Shown here: positions 34,557 to 42,053 of the stretch, in pieces
Numbering within the stretch: the first letter of the stretch is position 1
How the letters are laid out: each line of letters starts with the position of its first letter
Source of the DNA: Calothrix sp. MO_167.B42
Lineage (GTDB): Bacteria; Cyanobacteriota; Cyanobacteriia; Cyanobacteriales; Nostocaceae
DNA length: 44,539 nucleotides
Assembly (NCBI GenBank): GCA_030065255.1
Contig: JASJCX010000015.1
Coordinates: 1-44,539 of the forward strand
Direction: 5' to 3'
The notes under the pieces: generated by a model
What the model saw: only the letters and a program-made list of their open reading frames with translations
Told to the model about the DNA's origin: nothing
Database searches by the model: none
Program-made: the position numbers and the translations under genes

Positions 34557-34566
34557 GTGGCGTTAG
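34523..34566. repeat. Palindromic repeat at the TnpB break
   Basis: Contains CCGGGG TT CCCCCGG foldback within ACGGCGTTGCCGGGG and GTAGCAAGTGGCGTTAG. It is of a kind dispersed in Nostocales genomes (recognised by resemblance) and marks the 5' break of the tnpB remnant. Confidence 0.5.
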
Positions 34567-34638
34567 AAATTAGCGGCTTTGGTCACGTTTCCGGTAAAAC
34601 TTTAAATCTGTTAATTTTATAAAAAAGGGCTTATTTGA

Positions 34639-36264
34639 CTATATATCACTTCCCTTGCTCTCTTTGGTTACTAGTATCCAGCCTTGAGATTGGTCAATTG
34701 GCTCCAGAGCATCTAATTGTATTTGCTCCAGAGCATCTTGAGTCAACAATAAGTAAGGTTGCTGATTATGCTGCCAATAGTCTTGCAGCTGTATACTCTG
34801 CCAAGGAATAATGGAGCGATCGCTATAAAAATTGAGAGAAGGGCGGTGTTCAGGATTAGATGTGTAAATTTTGGTACCTGGTGGAGTTCCCTGCTTGACA
34901 ATTTCAGCTACTGGCTTCACAGGGTAGCGTTCCCCTAGCTCCCAAACCCAGTGTTGGGATTGCATCAGTAGTAGCAGGGATAGATAACTCCCCCAAACTA
35001 AAATTTGCAAGAATTGTTTGTCACCTTTGGTTGCCAAAACTGCTGCTAATCCCATAGTTATGGCCACCGCAACTAAAATTAACTGTAATTCAGGTTGATT
35101 GGAATTATTCCATGAGTAATAAATATTAATACCACAAGAGGCGATCGCTAGTAAAATTAAACCGGGAACCCAATAACGGGGATAGGATGAAAGTAAAGGT
35201 AAACCCTGAATTTCACCAAAAAGCACGCCGATAACTAGGGCAATACTAGGATAAATGGGGAAAACATACCAAGGTAATTTAGTGCCCATGATGGAAATAG
35301 TCAGCAAATAACCACCCATCCAGACCAATAGTAATTTTGCCCAGCTTAAATTCCGGTTGTTCCAACACAGGCGCAGAGCTTGGGGGAAAAATAGTAACCA
35401 AGGCCAGGTATATTTTAATATTTCCAGAATATAAAACCAAGGGGGATGGGCATGGCCCTCAACTGGCTGCCAAATGCGACTGAGGGATTGATTCATCACC
35501 CCAATGTTACTAAATAGATGACCGTAATGCCACCACTGGGCACCATACCATAAAGCTACAGGAATCATACCTAAAAAAATGGCAACCCAAAGATAAAAAC
35601 TGGTAAGTAACCTTGGTGTATCCCACAGCAAAAAAATCAAAGCGATCGCTGCCAATAATAGCCCCAGCATACCTTTTGTGAGGCAAATTAGTCCCAAACT
35701 AATCCCCACGCCCAAGCAATAAACTAAATTGCGCCGCGATCGCAATAACCATAAAATCATCATAAGAAAGAAAAATACTGCCCCTCCATCCAACATGGCT
35801 AAACGTCCATGACGCACCACAGGTAACATGGTTAAATAAACAAGGGCACTGTAAATAGCGCAAATACGTTGATAAAATAATTCTCGGGCAATTAAGTAGA
35901 GTAAGGGTACAGAAATTGCTGATAGCAATGCTCCGGGTAAACGTGCTGTCCACTCACTCACTCCTCCCAGAGCATAAGCTGTAGCAATCAACCAATGCAT
36001 GAGTGGTGGTTTATTGAGATATGGTTCCCCTCCCAAAGTTGGGTATAACCAAGTCATGGAATCAATGGGTGCACGCCAAATTTCCCTGGCTACCTGTGCT
36101 ACTGTTCCTTCATCCCAATCCCGTAGAGGTAATGTACCCAAATCTATGGTAAAAAGTAATACAGCCGCCACGAGGAGTAGGATTATCCACAAGCCATCAA
36201 TCCATTGGTCGTGAATTTCATTCCATTTTTTGACCCGACCCCCAAAAAAGCTGTTTGCTGGCAT
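34639..36264 (-). CDS. PMT/ArnT-type membrane glycosyltransferase
   Basis: A 541-residue protein with about eleven membrane helices. The first outer loop carries the family's acidic motif (LPLRDWDEGTVAQVAREI) followed by YLNKPPLMHWLIATAYALG, as in ArnT and GT39/GT83 enzymes that use polyprenyl-phosphate-linked sugars. A soluble periplasmic C-terminal part follows the last helix (VAEIVKQGTPPGTKIYTSNP). It probably transfers a sugar from a lipid carrier to a protein or glycolipid at the outer face of the plasma membrane; the acceptor is unknown. It is a single gene. The fragment fused to CobN at about 28.5-29.0 kb is of the same broad class but not a copy of this gene. Confidence 0.82.
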   Translation of the reverse strand: MPANSFFGGRVKKWNEIHDQWIDGLWIILLLVAAVLLFTIDLGTLPLRDWDEGTVAQVAREIWRAPIDSMTWLYPTLGGEPYLNKPPLMHWLIATAYALGGVSEWTARLPGALLSAISVPLLYLIARELFYQRICAIYSALVYLTMLPVVRHGRLAMLDGGAVFFFLMMILWLLRSRRNLVYCLGVGISLGLICLTKGMLGLLLAAIALIFLLWDTPRLLTSFYLWVAIFLGMIPVALWYGAQWWHYGHLFSNIGVMNQSLSRIWQPVEGHAHPPWFYILEILKYTWPWLLFFPQALRLCWNNRNLSWAKLLLVWMGGYLLTISIMGTKLPWYVFPIYPSIALVIGVLFGEIQGLPLLSSYPRYWVPGLILLAIASCGINIYYSWNNSNQPELQLILVAVAITMGLAAVLATKGDKQFLQILVWGSYLSLLLLMQSQHWVWELGERYPVKPVAEIVKQGTPPGTKIYTSNPEHRPSLNFYSDRSIIPWQSIQLQDYWQHNQQPYLLLTQDALEQIQLDALEPIDQSQGWILVTKESKGSDI

Positions 36265-36725
36265 ACTCTCGAATTAAGGACAAATTTAGTTTAGTTATAT
36301 AGAGACGATGTAGAGATTGCTATGTTGCCCAGGTTCATTCTTAAAAGAGCCTTGGCAAATCTTGAATACAACCATTATTCTCGAATATTATCAAATCTTA
36401 AACTAATTCAATTTTTACAACAAATCAAAAACTATAGTAATTTTACCTGAATTTTGCTAAGTATACTGAGAACTAAATCTTTATCGGGCAAGCATCAGCG
36501 CCAGCCTAGTTTTACATCAAATATGAGTCCTATAGTTTTTTTGTGTGGAAATCAAATAGACTTGTCTCCTCTGGCTTTGGCATTTTATAAACCTGACCTG
36601 GATTAGATATTTTTGACAAGTATTGTCAATTTAATTTTAATTTTATTGACTAAATATACTATGGTAAAAATTGGCAATTAACCTACTAAATATAACCATT
36701 CATAAATACACTAGGGAAAGGGTAA
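36265..36725. promoter_or_regulatory. Intergenic region with candidate promoter for the 36726 gene
   Basis: It includes the palindrome TTGACAAGTATTGTCAA near 36613, whose TTGACA could act as a -35 box, and TTGACT near 36647. AGGGAAAGGGTAA gives a strong ribosome-binding site just before the ATG at 36726. Nothing else is supported in the 460 bases. Confidence 0.4.
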
Positions 36726-38291
36726 ATGAATCTATCTTTTATTTTAGATGTCACACTGGGTTTAATATTTATTTACTTGACATTGAGCTTATTAGCATCA
36801 GAAATTCAAGAATTGATTGCCACACTTTTTCAGTGGCGTGCCCAGCATCTGCGAAGAGCAATTGAAATTCTTTTGGCTGGGGACCTACAAAATTCACAGG
36901 ATCTGCGAGTGATTCAATTAGTCAATCAAATTTATGCCAATCCTTTAGTCAAAAGTCTGAATCAGGAAGCGAAAGGTTTTCTCCCTGTTTTACCCAGGCG
37001 ATTTACCTGGGGGATAGCCTCAGCTTATCGATCATTAAAAGCATTAAAAACACCTACTCCAGGATTACAAGCACAAGATACAGTTTTTGGAGATCAAAAG
37101 CGTAGTGGGCCATCTTATATTCCTGCCCAAACTTTTGCTAATAGTCTCATAGATACTTTACAGGTACCAACATTAGTTCAAAAATTAAGTGAATCTAGAT
37201 TTGCCAAGTTTAAAGAACAAAAATTAGCAGAGATTCAAAATATTTTATTTCAAATGCAAGAGCAATCTGCTGATGATGAAAATATGGCTAATTTTTTTAA
37301 TAAAATGTACCAAGAATTTGCCGAAATGCACGCAGATTTTGAGCAAATTTTGTGGAACTTTCAACAAGATAAAGCTGATTTAGTTACCAGCATTAATCGC
37401 ATGGCAGAAAGTCTGGATAGATATATCGATAGTTTTCAAGCGGATATGATAACCAATGAAATATCCACAAAGGCTTTGAGAAGACTACAATTTTTAAAAG
37501 AAGATGCTTTTGGTGATCCAGAAAAAGCAATATCCCTCGGTGGTTTACAACCTAATGTAAATGAAGTAGTTCAATCTGTGGATAGAAATAGTCCTGTGTA
37601 TCAGGAAATAAAAGAATCCATGCAAGATAAAGATGATGACAGATTTCAAGCCATTGAGGACGTAATTGACCGCTTGCCCCCATCTATGGCTCAAAATTTG
37701 ACTATTTTAGCCAAAAATGCCCAAACCAAGGTACAAAAGACAGAGGAAGGGATTAGTTTATTACGTCACGAAATTGAAAATTCATTTAATAGCTCCATGG
37801 ATAGGGCATCAGGAGTATACAAACGTAATGCCAAGGGCGTAGCAATTTTGTTGGGAATTATCATTGCTACTGGTTCCAATGCTGATGCTTTTCATATGGT
37901 GAATCGACTTTCTAAAGATTCTACGATTCGCAATACAATTGTCAATAATGCCGGGGAAGTGTTGCGACAAAATAACCAATACGCACAAAGTTTTCAAGCT
38001 TTAAGAACCGAAACCGATAATGCTTTAACTAATATTGCTCTACCTTTGGGCTGGAGTGATGCGAATTTACAACAGCAATTACAACAACAGCAAACACCGA
38101 CCCTTTCCACTGCGAATTTACAAGAATCCACTAGCTCCCAACCACAATCTTTTCCATTATTTAAGTACCTAGGTATGTTTTTTGGTTGGGTTATCAGTGG
38201 AATTGCGATCGCTATGGGAGCACCATTCTGGTTTGATCTTTTAAATAAAATTGTCAATGTGCGTAATTCTGGAAAGTCTCCCACACGTTAA
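36726..38291 (+). CDS. Membrane-anchored coiled-coil protein of unknown function
   Basis: A 521-residue protein. The N-terminal helix (FILDVTLGLIFIYLTLSLLA) is followed by SEIQELIATLFQWRAQHLRR and AIEILLAGD, the signature of a widespread bacterial family of unknown function with an LDV-GLxFxYLxLSL start. The middle part (about 140-370) is helical and charged. A hydrophobic stretch (GVAILLGIIIATGSNADAFH) is near 380 and a final membrane helix (MFFGWVISGIAIAMGAPFWF) near 485-505. A Gln-rich linker (LQQQLQQQQTPT) precedes the last helix. It has no catalytic motif that I recognise, and the gene is not in an obvious operon. Confidence 0.65.
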   Translation: MNLSFILDVTLGLIFIYLTLSLLASEIQELIATLFQWRAQHLRRAIEILLAGDLQNSQDLRVIQLVNQIYANPLVKSLNQEAKGFLPVLPRRFTWGIASAYRSLKALKTPTPGLQAQDTVFGDQKRSGPSYIPAQTFANSLIDTLQVPTLVQKLSESRFAKFKEQKLAEIQNILFQMQEQSADDENMANFFNKMYQEFAEMHADFEQILWNFQQDKADLVTSINRMAESLDRYIDSFQADMITNEISTKALRRLQFLKEDAFGDPEKAISLGGLQPNVNEVVQSVDRNSPVYQEIKESMQDKDDDRFQAIEDVIDRLPPSMAQNLTILAKNAQTKVQKTEEGISLLRHEIENSFNSSMDRASGVYKRNAKGVAILLGIIIATGSNADAFHMVNRLSKDSTIRNTIVNNAGEVLRQNNQYAQSFQALRTETDNALTNIALPLGWSDANLQQQLQQQQTPTLSTANLQESTSSQPQSFPLFKYLGMFFGWVISGIAIAMGAPFWFDLLNKIVNVRNSGKSPTR

Positions 38292-38301
38292 TTTTCTGAG
38301 T

Positions 38302-38949
38302 TTATTGGCAAATCTTGGTAAATAAAGCCCGATATACAGGCTCCCCTTTATTCTGAGTCGCTATTTCCCGCTCTGTGGGCACTGGGAGGGGATTTTCCGT
38401 CAGCCATTCTCCATTACCTCGTCTTTTAAAAGCGGGATGTGCTGCAAAGCGATGGCACATTTCCAAGGCGACAAATTGAATATCTGACTGTAAAAATACT
38501 ATCCCTTCTGGTGCTAAATATTCTGCGAGTTCTGTAACTAACTCTGGTTGCACAACACGCCGTTTGGCATGGCGAGTTTTAAACCAGGGATCGGGGAATT
38601 GAATGCTAACCCGTTGTAATGTTCCTGGAGCCAGGCTAGATAGGAGCGATCGCATGGAGGCATTGACGTTGCAAAATAGGTAATGTAGGTTTGTCAGCCC
38701 TAATTCAGCACATACTCTATTAGCATCATCAACCAGTGGCTCCCTAATTTCTAGCCCGAGGAAATTCCAATGGGTTTCTATCTGGGCCATTTTTAATGCA
38801 AAGCGCCCCCTCGCACAACCAATATCTAAATGGAGGGGTTGGTTGGGGTTCCCATAGATTTTTTCCCATTCTAGGGGATTTGCAGGTGTTTGATATTTGT
38901 TTGCTAAAGGGTTAACATGCTGACGGACTCGGACTCGCAATGCTGCCAA
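38302..38949 (-). CDS. trmB: tRNA (guanine-N7-)-methyltransferase
   Basis: A 215-residue SAM-dependent enzyme forming m7G46 in the tRNA variable loop. The SAM-binding motif [17 protein letters not shown], then [19 protein letters not shown], the family motif [20 protein letters not shown] and [14 protein letters not shown] are all present. The length is normal. It converges on the coiled-coil membrane gene with 10 bp between the stops. Confidence 0.95.
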   Translation of the reverse strand: MAALRVRVRQHVNPLANKYQTPANPLEWEKIYGNPNQPLHLDIGCARGRFALKMAQIETHWNFLGLEIREPLVDDANRVCAELGLTNLHYLFCNVNASMRSLLSSLAPGTLQRVSIQFPDPWFKTRHAKRRVVQPELVTELAEYLAPEGIVFLQSDIQFVALEMCHRFAAHPAFKRRGNGEWLTENPLPVPTEREIATQNKGEPVYRALFTKICQ

Positions 38950-38998
38950 ATTTTTATACTCCTTTTTACCAGTTAAGCGTAATTAAATGTCAGAGGCG

Positions 38999-39059
38999 AA
39001 CCTCACCCCGCCTGACAGCACCCCTCTCCTTAATAAGGAGAGGGGCTGGGGGTGAGGTT
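38999..39059. repeat. Palindromic repeat of the CCTCACCCC / CCCCTCTCCTT type
   Basis: AACCTCACCCC pairs with GGGGTGAGGTT, and CCCCTCTCCTT with AGGAGAGGGG around AATA, giving a long foldback. Elements of this wording are common between genes of filamentous cyanobacteria. Confidence 0.65.
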
Positions 39060-39082
39060 TTATATTTAATTTTACCTAGTCA

Positions 39083-39203
39083 GGACTTACGCAATTGTCA
39101 CAATCGGTGGTTGGTGCGTGACGTTATAAGCCTTATTGCTACGTTCAAATATTTTCGCATCTCACGCACCCTACACCAAAAAATATGCCAGTTGCGTAAG
39201 TCC
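39083..39203. mobile_element. MITE family A, copy 2 (best preserved)
   Basis: Ends GGACTTACGCAATTG and, as reverse complement, GGACTTACGCAACTG (14 of 15 identical); total 121 bp. CTAGT flanks both sides and may be a target duplication. The interior shares CACAATCGGT, TTGGTGCGTGA and CACCAAAAAATATGCCAGTTGCG with the other copies. Confidence 0.75.
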
Positions 39204-39442
39204 TACTAGTAACTTATTCAGTTACCAATTATTAATTTATTCCCCTAGGGGGATGTAGAATTTTTGATATTTCGACTGTAAATTTCGACTGTAAATATTG
39301 TCATTTCTTTGGTTATCTATAAATTCATCTCAATCTATACAAATCTTAACTGGGATCATTTGTCTGCTACATGATAGAGGTAAGGTTATACTCTATAAAA
39401 AAAGAGTTTTTACACCTTGATTTTAAAATTATCCTAACTTCA

Positions 39443-40558
39443 ATGACTTATAAATTTCGTTTTGCAATAGTCAGCGACTTACATATTGCCCTTCCCCATA
39501 CTATTTGGCAACATCCCAGTCGATTTCATTTAGTGGAAGTTAGTATTAATGCATTTGAAAGCGTATTAGAACATTTAACACAATTAGATTTAGATTTTCT
39601 CTTGATTCCAGGAGACTTAACCCAACATGGAGAGCCTGAAAATCATAGCTGGTTAGCAGAACGTCTGTCAAAATTACCTTTTCCCGCCTACGTTGTGCCT
39701 GGCAATCATGATGTTCCTGTATTACAAGCAAATGAACAATCTATTGCTTTTCATGATTTTCCTTACTATTACCAAAAGTTTGGTTATGCTCAACCACAGA
39801 AGAGTTATTATACCTGTGAGATACTTCCAGGGGTGAGACTAATTGGATTGAATTCTAACTCGTTTAACGAGCAGGGGCAATTAGTAGGGCGGTTGGATAA
39901 CGAGCAATTGCAATGGTTACAAGGGGTATTAGATGCTGCTGGTGATGATTTGGTGCTGGTAATGGTGCATCACAACGTAGTTGAGCATTTACCCAACCAA
40001 TCCAATCATCCTATGGCAAATCACTACATTTTGCAAAATGCTCCAGAACTACTACAACTATTGCAACAATACGGAGTCAAACTACTATTCACAGGACATT
40101 TACACGTTCAAGACGTGGCTCAATCCCACGGTATATATGAGATTACTACGGGTTCATTGGTAAGTTATCCCCATCCCTACCGCATACTCGAATTTAAGCA
40201 GGACGATTGGGGTAGGGAGTGGTTACAATTTTTATCATATAAAGTAGAATCAGTACCTGACTTTCCTAACTTACAACACTCTTCTCGTCAGTGGATGAGC
40301 GATCGCAGTTTTCCCTTCATGGTCAAGTTCTTGAGTCTACCACCTTTGAACTTACCCTTAGCCCAGGCGGAAGAAATGGCTCCCACTTTCTGCAATTTTT
40401 GGTCTAGTATTGCCGACGGTGATGCGTTGGTAGATTATCCTAGCTTTCCCCCACAATTACGCCAGTACTTCCAGCAATATGGTGCGATTTCCCCTTGTGG
40501 TACTCCTACACTGATTGATAATCACAGTACATTATTAATTTCAGACACTGGAAAATGA
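39443..40558 (+). CDS. Calcineurin-like metallophosphoesterase
   Basis: A 371-residue phosphoesterase with the complete dimetal set: SDLHI, LIPGDLTQHGE, VPGNHDVP, VMVHHNVVEH and LLFTGHLHVQD. It resembles the CpdA/Icc-like group that splits cyclic nucleotides or other phosphodiesters, but the substrate is not fixed by sequence. After the catalytic domain (to about residue 240) comes a cyanobacterial C-terminal extension of about 130 residues. The ATG at 39443 (MTYKFRFAIVSDLH) is chosen because it places the first motif at the usual distance; the frame is open from 39371. Confidence 0.85.
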   Translation: MTYKFRFAIVSDLHIALPHTIWQHPSRFHLVEVSINAFESVLEHLTQLDLDFLLIPGDLTQHGEPENHSWLAERLSKLPFPAYVVPGNHDVPVLQANEQSIAFHDFPYYYQKFGYAQPQKSYYTCEILPGVRLIGLNSNSFNEQGQLVGRLDNEQLQWLQGVLDAAGDDLVLVMVHHNVVEHLPNQSNHPMANHYILQNAPELLQLLQQYGVKLLFTGHLHVQDVAQSHGIYEITTGSLVSYPHPYRILEFKQDDWGREWLQFLSYKVESVPDFPNLQHSSRQWMSDRSFPFMVKFLSLPPLNLPLAQAEEMAPTFCNFWSSIADGDALVDYPSFPPQLRQYFQQYGAISPCGTPTLIDNHSTLLISDTGK

Positions 40559-40562
40559 TAAC

Positions 40563-40602
40563 TAAACTGTGCCTATGGAATTTCCATCATGGGCACAGTT
40601 TA
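40563..40602 (+). terminator. Hairpin after the metallophosphoesterase gene
   Basis: TAAACTGTGCC and GGCACAGTTTA form an 11-bp outer stem, with an inner ATGGAA/TTCCAT stem, directly after the stop codon. No long T-run follows. Confidence 0.55.
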
Positions 40603-40685
40603 ATTCGGAATTGTAATTAAGTTCTTTGTAGCGGGGATTTGAGAACCCGATACAAAATTTGCTGCTTTTAGTTGCTACAATTATC

Positions 40686-40960
40686 CAGGATTAAAACTGG
40701 GTGACACTACAAGTTGTGATTACTACGTTCAAACATTTTCGCAGCGTCACACACTAGACTGTTGACTTTGATGCTTTTTCGCAAATTTTACGAAAATTTA
40801 TTTGTGCTTATCGAGTTGGTGTGAAAGTGACTTTTCCAACCACTTTCACACTAAAAAACAAAGACACAGATTTTGTATGAAGTCTTGCGGGCTAAAGGAT
40901 ACAGAGTCAACACCCTATTCACACACCCCATATCAAAAAATATGCCAGTTGCACAAGTCC
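40686..40960. mobile_element. MITE family A, copy 3, interrupted by a second MITE
   Basis: The left part (GATTACTACGTTCAAACATTTTCGC region) and the right part (CAAAAAATATGCCAGTTGC, then ACAAGTCC) match copies 1 and 2, but are separated by a 164-bp insertion at 40755-40918 with an 8-bp target duplication. Confidence 0.7.
40755..40918. mobile_element. Nested MITE family B, 164 bp
   Basis: TAGACTGTTGACTTTG at the left end matches the reverse complement of the right end (TAGGGTGTTGACTCTG) at 13 of 16 positions. TCACACAC is duplicated at 40747-40754 and 40919-40926. An internal foldback (GGTGTGAAAGTG with CACTTTCACAC) lies in the middle. Confidence 0.7.
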
Positions 40961-40979
40961 TAAAGTAATAAAAACTATT

Positions 40980-41147
40980 TTATATATGAGGTAAAAATGC
41001 AATGACAATTAAAGCTAAAAATCCAAAGAAAATTCCTAAAATAAACCAAAGTGTAGAACTTCGTCCTTTTTCTTGAGCAATTTTCATTGTAATTGTAGCT
41101 ATACTTACTAATAAGATTAATCCAAAAATAAATCCTAATCCTTCCAT
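40980..41147 (-). CDS. Small membrane protein, 55 residues
   Basis: It starts MEGLGFIFGLILLVSIATIT, then KIAQEKGRSSTLWFI, and ends in a second hydrophobic helix LGIFFGFLALIVIAFLPHI. Two membrane helices are joined by a short basic loop. The ribosome-binding site AAGGAGTTAATA in front of the ATG is excellent, which decides for this frame over a longer overlapping open frame without such a site. Small two-helix proteins of this kind are common and of unknown function in cyanobacteria. It sits between a MITE and the secreted hypothetical protein, on the same strand as the latter. Confidence 0.7.
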   Translation of the reverse strand: MEGLGFIFGLILLVSIATITMKIAQEKGRSSTLWFILGIFFGFLALIVIAFLPHI

Positions 41148-41296
41148 TATTAACTCCTTGTCCCTCTCCTATCACGGCTTTCAGCTATGAGGTACATTCT
41201 CATAGCTGCCGGAAGTGCTCTAACTCCTTTTTACCGCACTTTCCGCTAAGTCTCTGCGATTTTTTAATCTGAAAAAAATCGAATAGTAGTCCATAA

Positions 41297-41794
41297 CTAC
41301 CATAAACGATTAGCTCTAATCGCGCCTGCGGAATCTTTAAAAATATCAGCAGTACGATAAACAATAAAATTGGGAGGATAATATCCTTCCCATCTTTGAT
41401 ATTGGTAGTTATAGATAAACCATCTACCTCTTGAATCAGCAAAGAACAAGTATTTACGGCTTGGTTCGATGAATGTACTACCAATATAAGTATTATTATT
41501 TATATTAGTAGTGGCACTCACATTTTCTGTTCTGGGATTAAATGTTTGTTCTACAACCTCAGAAGCGATAGTAGAACCAGCTTCAGAAAAGAAGGGAGAA
41601 ACAACATAGTCACCCAAAAATTTGCCTAATTTTCCTACTATTTTTCTACCACGAGGTTTTCCATAAGCAGGTTGTGCAATTTCTGCCTGGAAATATGGTG
41701 CTGACGTACTAACTTTTACTGTACTTGCGAAAGAAAAACTACTTGCGATTGCTGCTACTGTCAAAAGCGGGATGGTGATTTGAAATTTTTTCAT
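41297..41794 (-). CDS. Secreted hypothetical protein
   Basis: A 165-residue protein with a signal peptide (MKKFQITIPLLTVAAIASSF, likely cut after SFAS). The mature part has a basic, Gly-rich segment (YGKPRGRKIVGKLGKFLGDY) and an aromatic C-terminal half (SRGRWFIYNYQYQRWEGYYP) that may form a small beta-domain. No known family is recognised. It is likely periplasmic or extracellular. It is probably transcribed ahead of the 55-residue membrane protein on the same strand. Confidence 0.6.
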   Translation of the reverse strand: MKKFQITIPLLTVAAIASSFSFASTVKVSTSAPYFQAEIAQPAYGKPRGRKIVGKLGKFLGDYVVSPFFSEAGSTIASEVVEQTFNPRTENVSATTNINNNTYIGSTFIEPSRKYLFFADSRGRWFIYNYQYQRWEGYYPPNFIVYRTADIFKDSAGAIRANRLW

Positions 41795-41979
41795 GACGAT
41801 TCTGACTTTATACGATGTTTTCTGGAGCGGGAATATCTACTGTTCTTCGTAGTTCCGTTAGATGGAAGTCTGCATCAAATATCCTAGTTTCAGTTTCATA
41901 TTTAATCTTCTATTCTTTTTCACTCCTGTATCCTGTCACATCCCCATCTTCCATAAATCCACTAAGAAAATCTAGTAAA

Positions 41980-42020
41980 TTTACGGATCACTTACCCTCC
42001 ACACTGTAGTGATCCGTAAA
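41980..42020. promoter_or_regulatory. 13-bp perfect inverted repeat upstream of the STAND gene
   Basis: TTTACGGATCACT (41980-41992) and AGTGATCCGTAAA (42008-42020) are exact inverted copies across a 15-base spacer, 33 bases before the ATG. TTGACA and TATAAT occur just after it but are only 7 bases apart, so they are not a normal promoter pair. It could be an operator, a 5'-UTR hairpin or a very small insertion remnant. Confidence 0.55.
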
Positions 42021-42053
42021 TGTACTTGACAATACTCATATAATTCAGTAATC

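Noticed and set aside
40975-41175. 66-residue minus-strand frame starting MIGEGQGVNNGRI
   Set aside because: The overlapping 55-residue frame has a strong ribosome-binding site and clear membrane helices.
42026-42044. TTGACA and TATAAT before the STAND gene as a promoter
   Set aside because: The spacing is only 7 bases instead of about 17.
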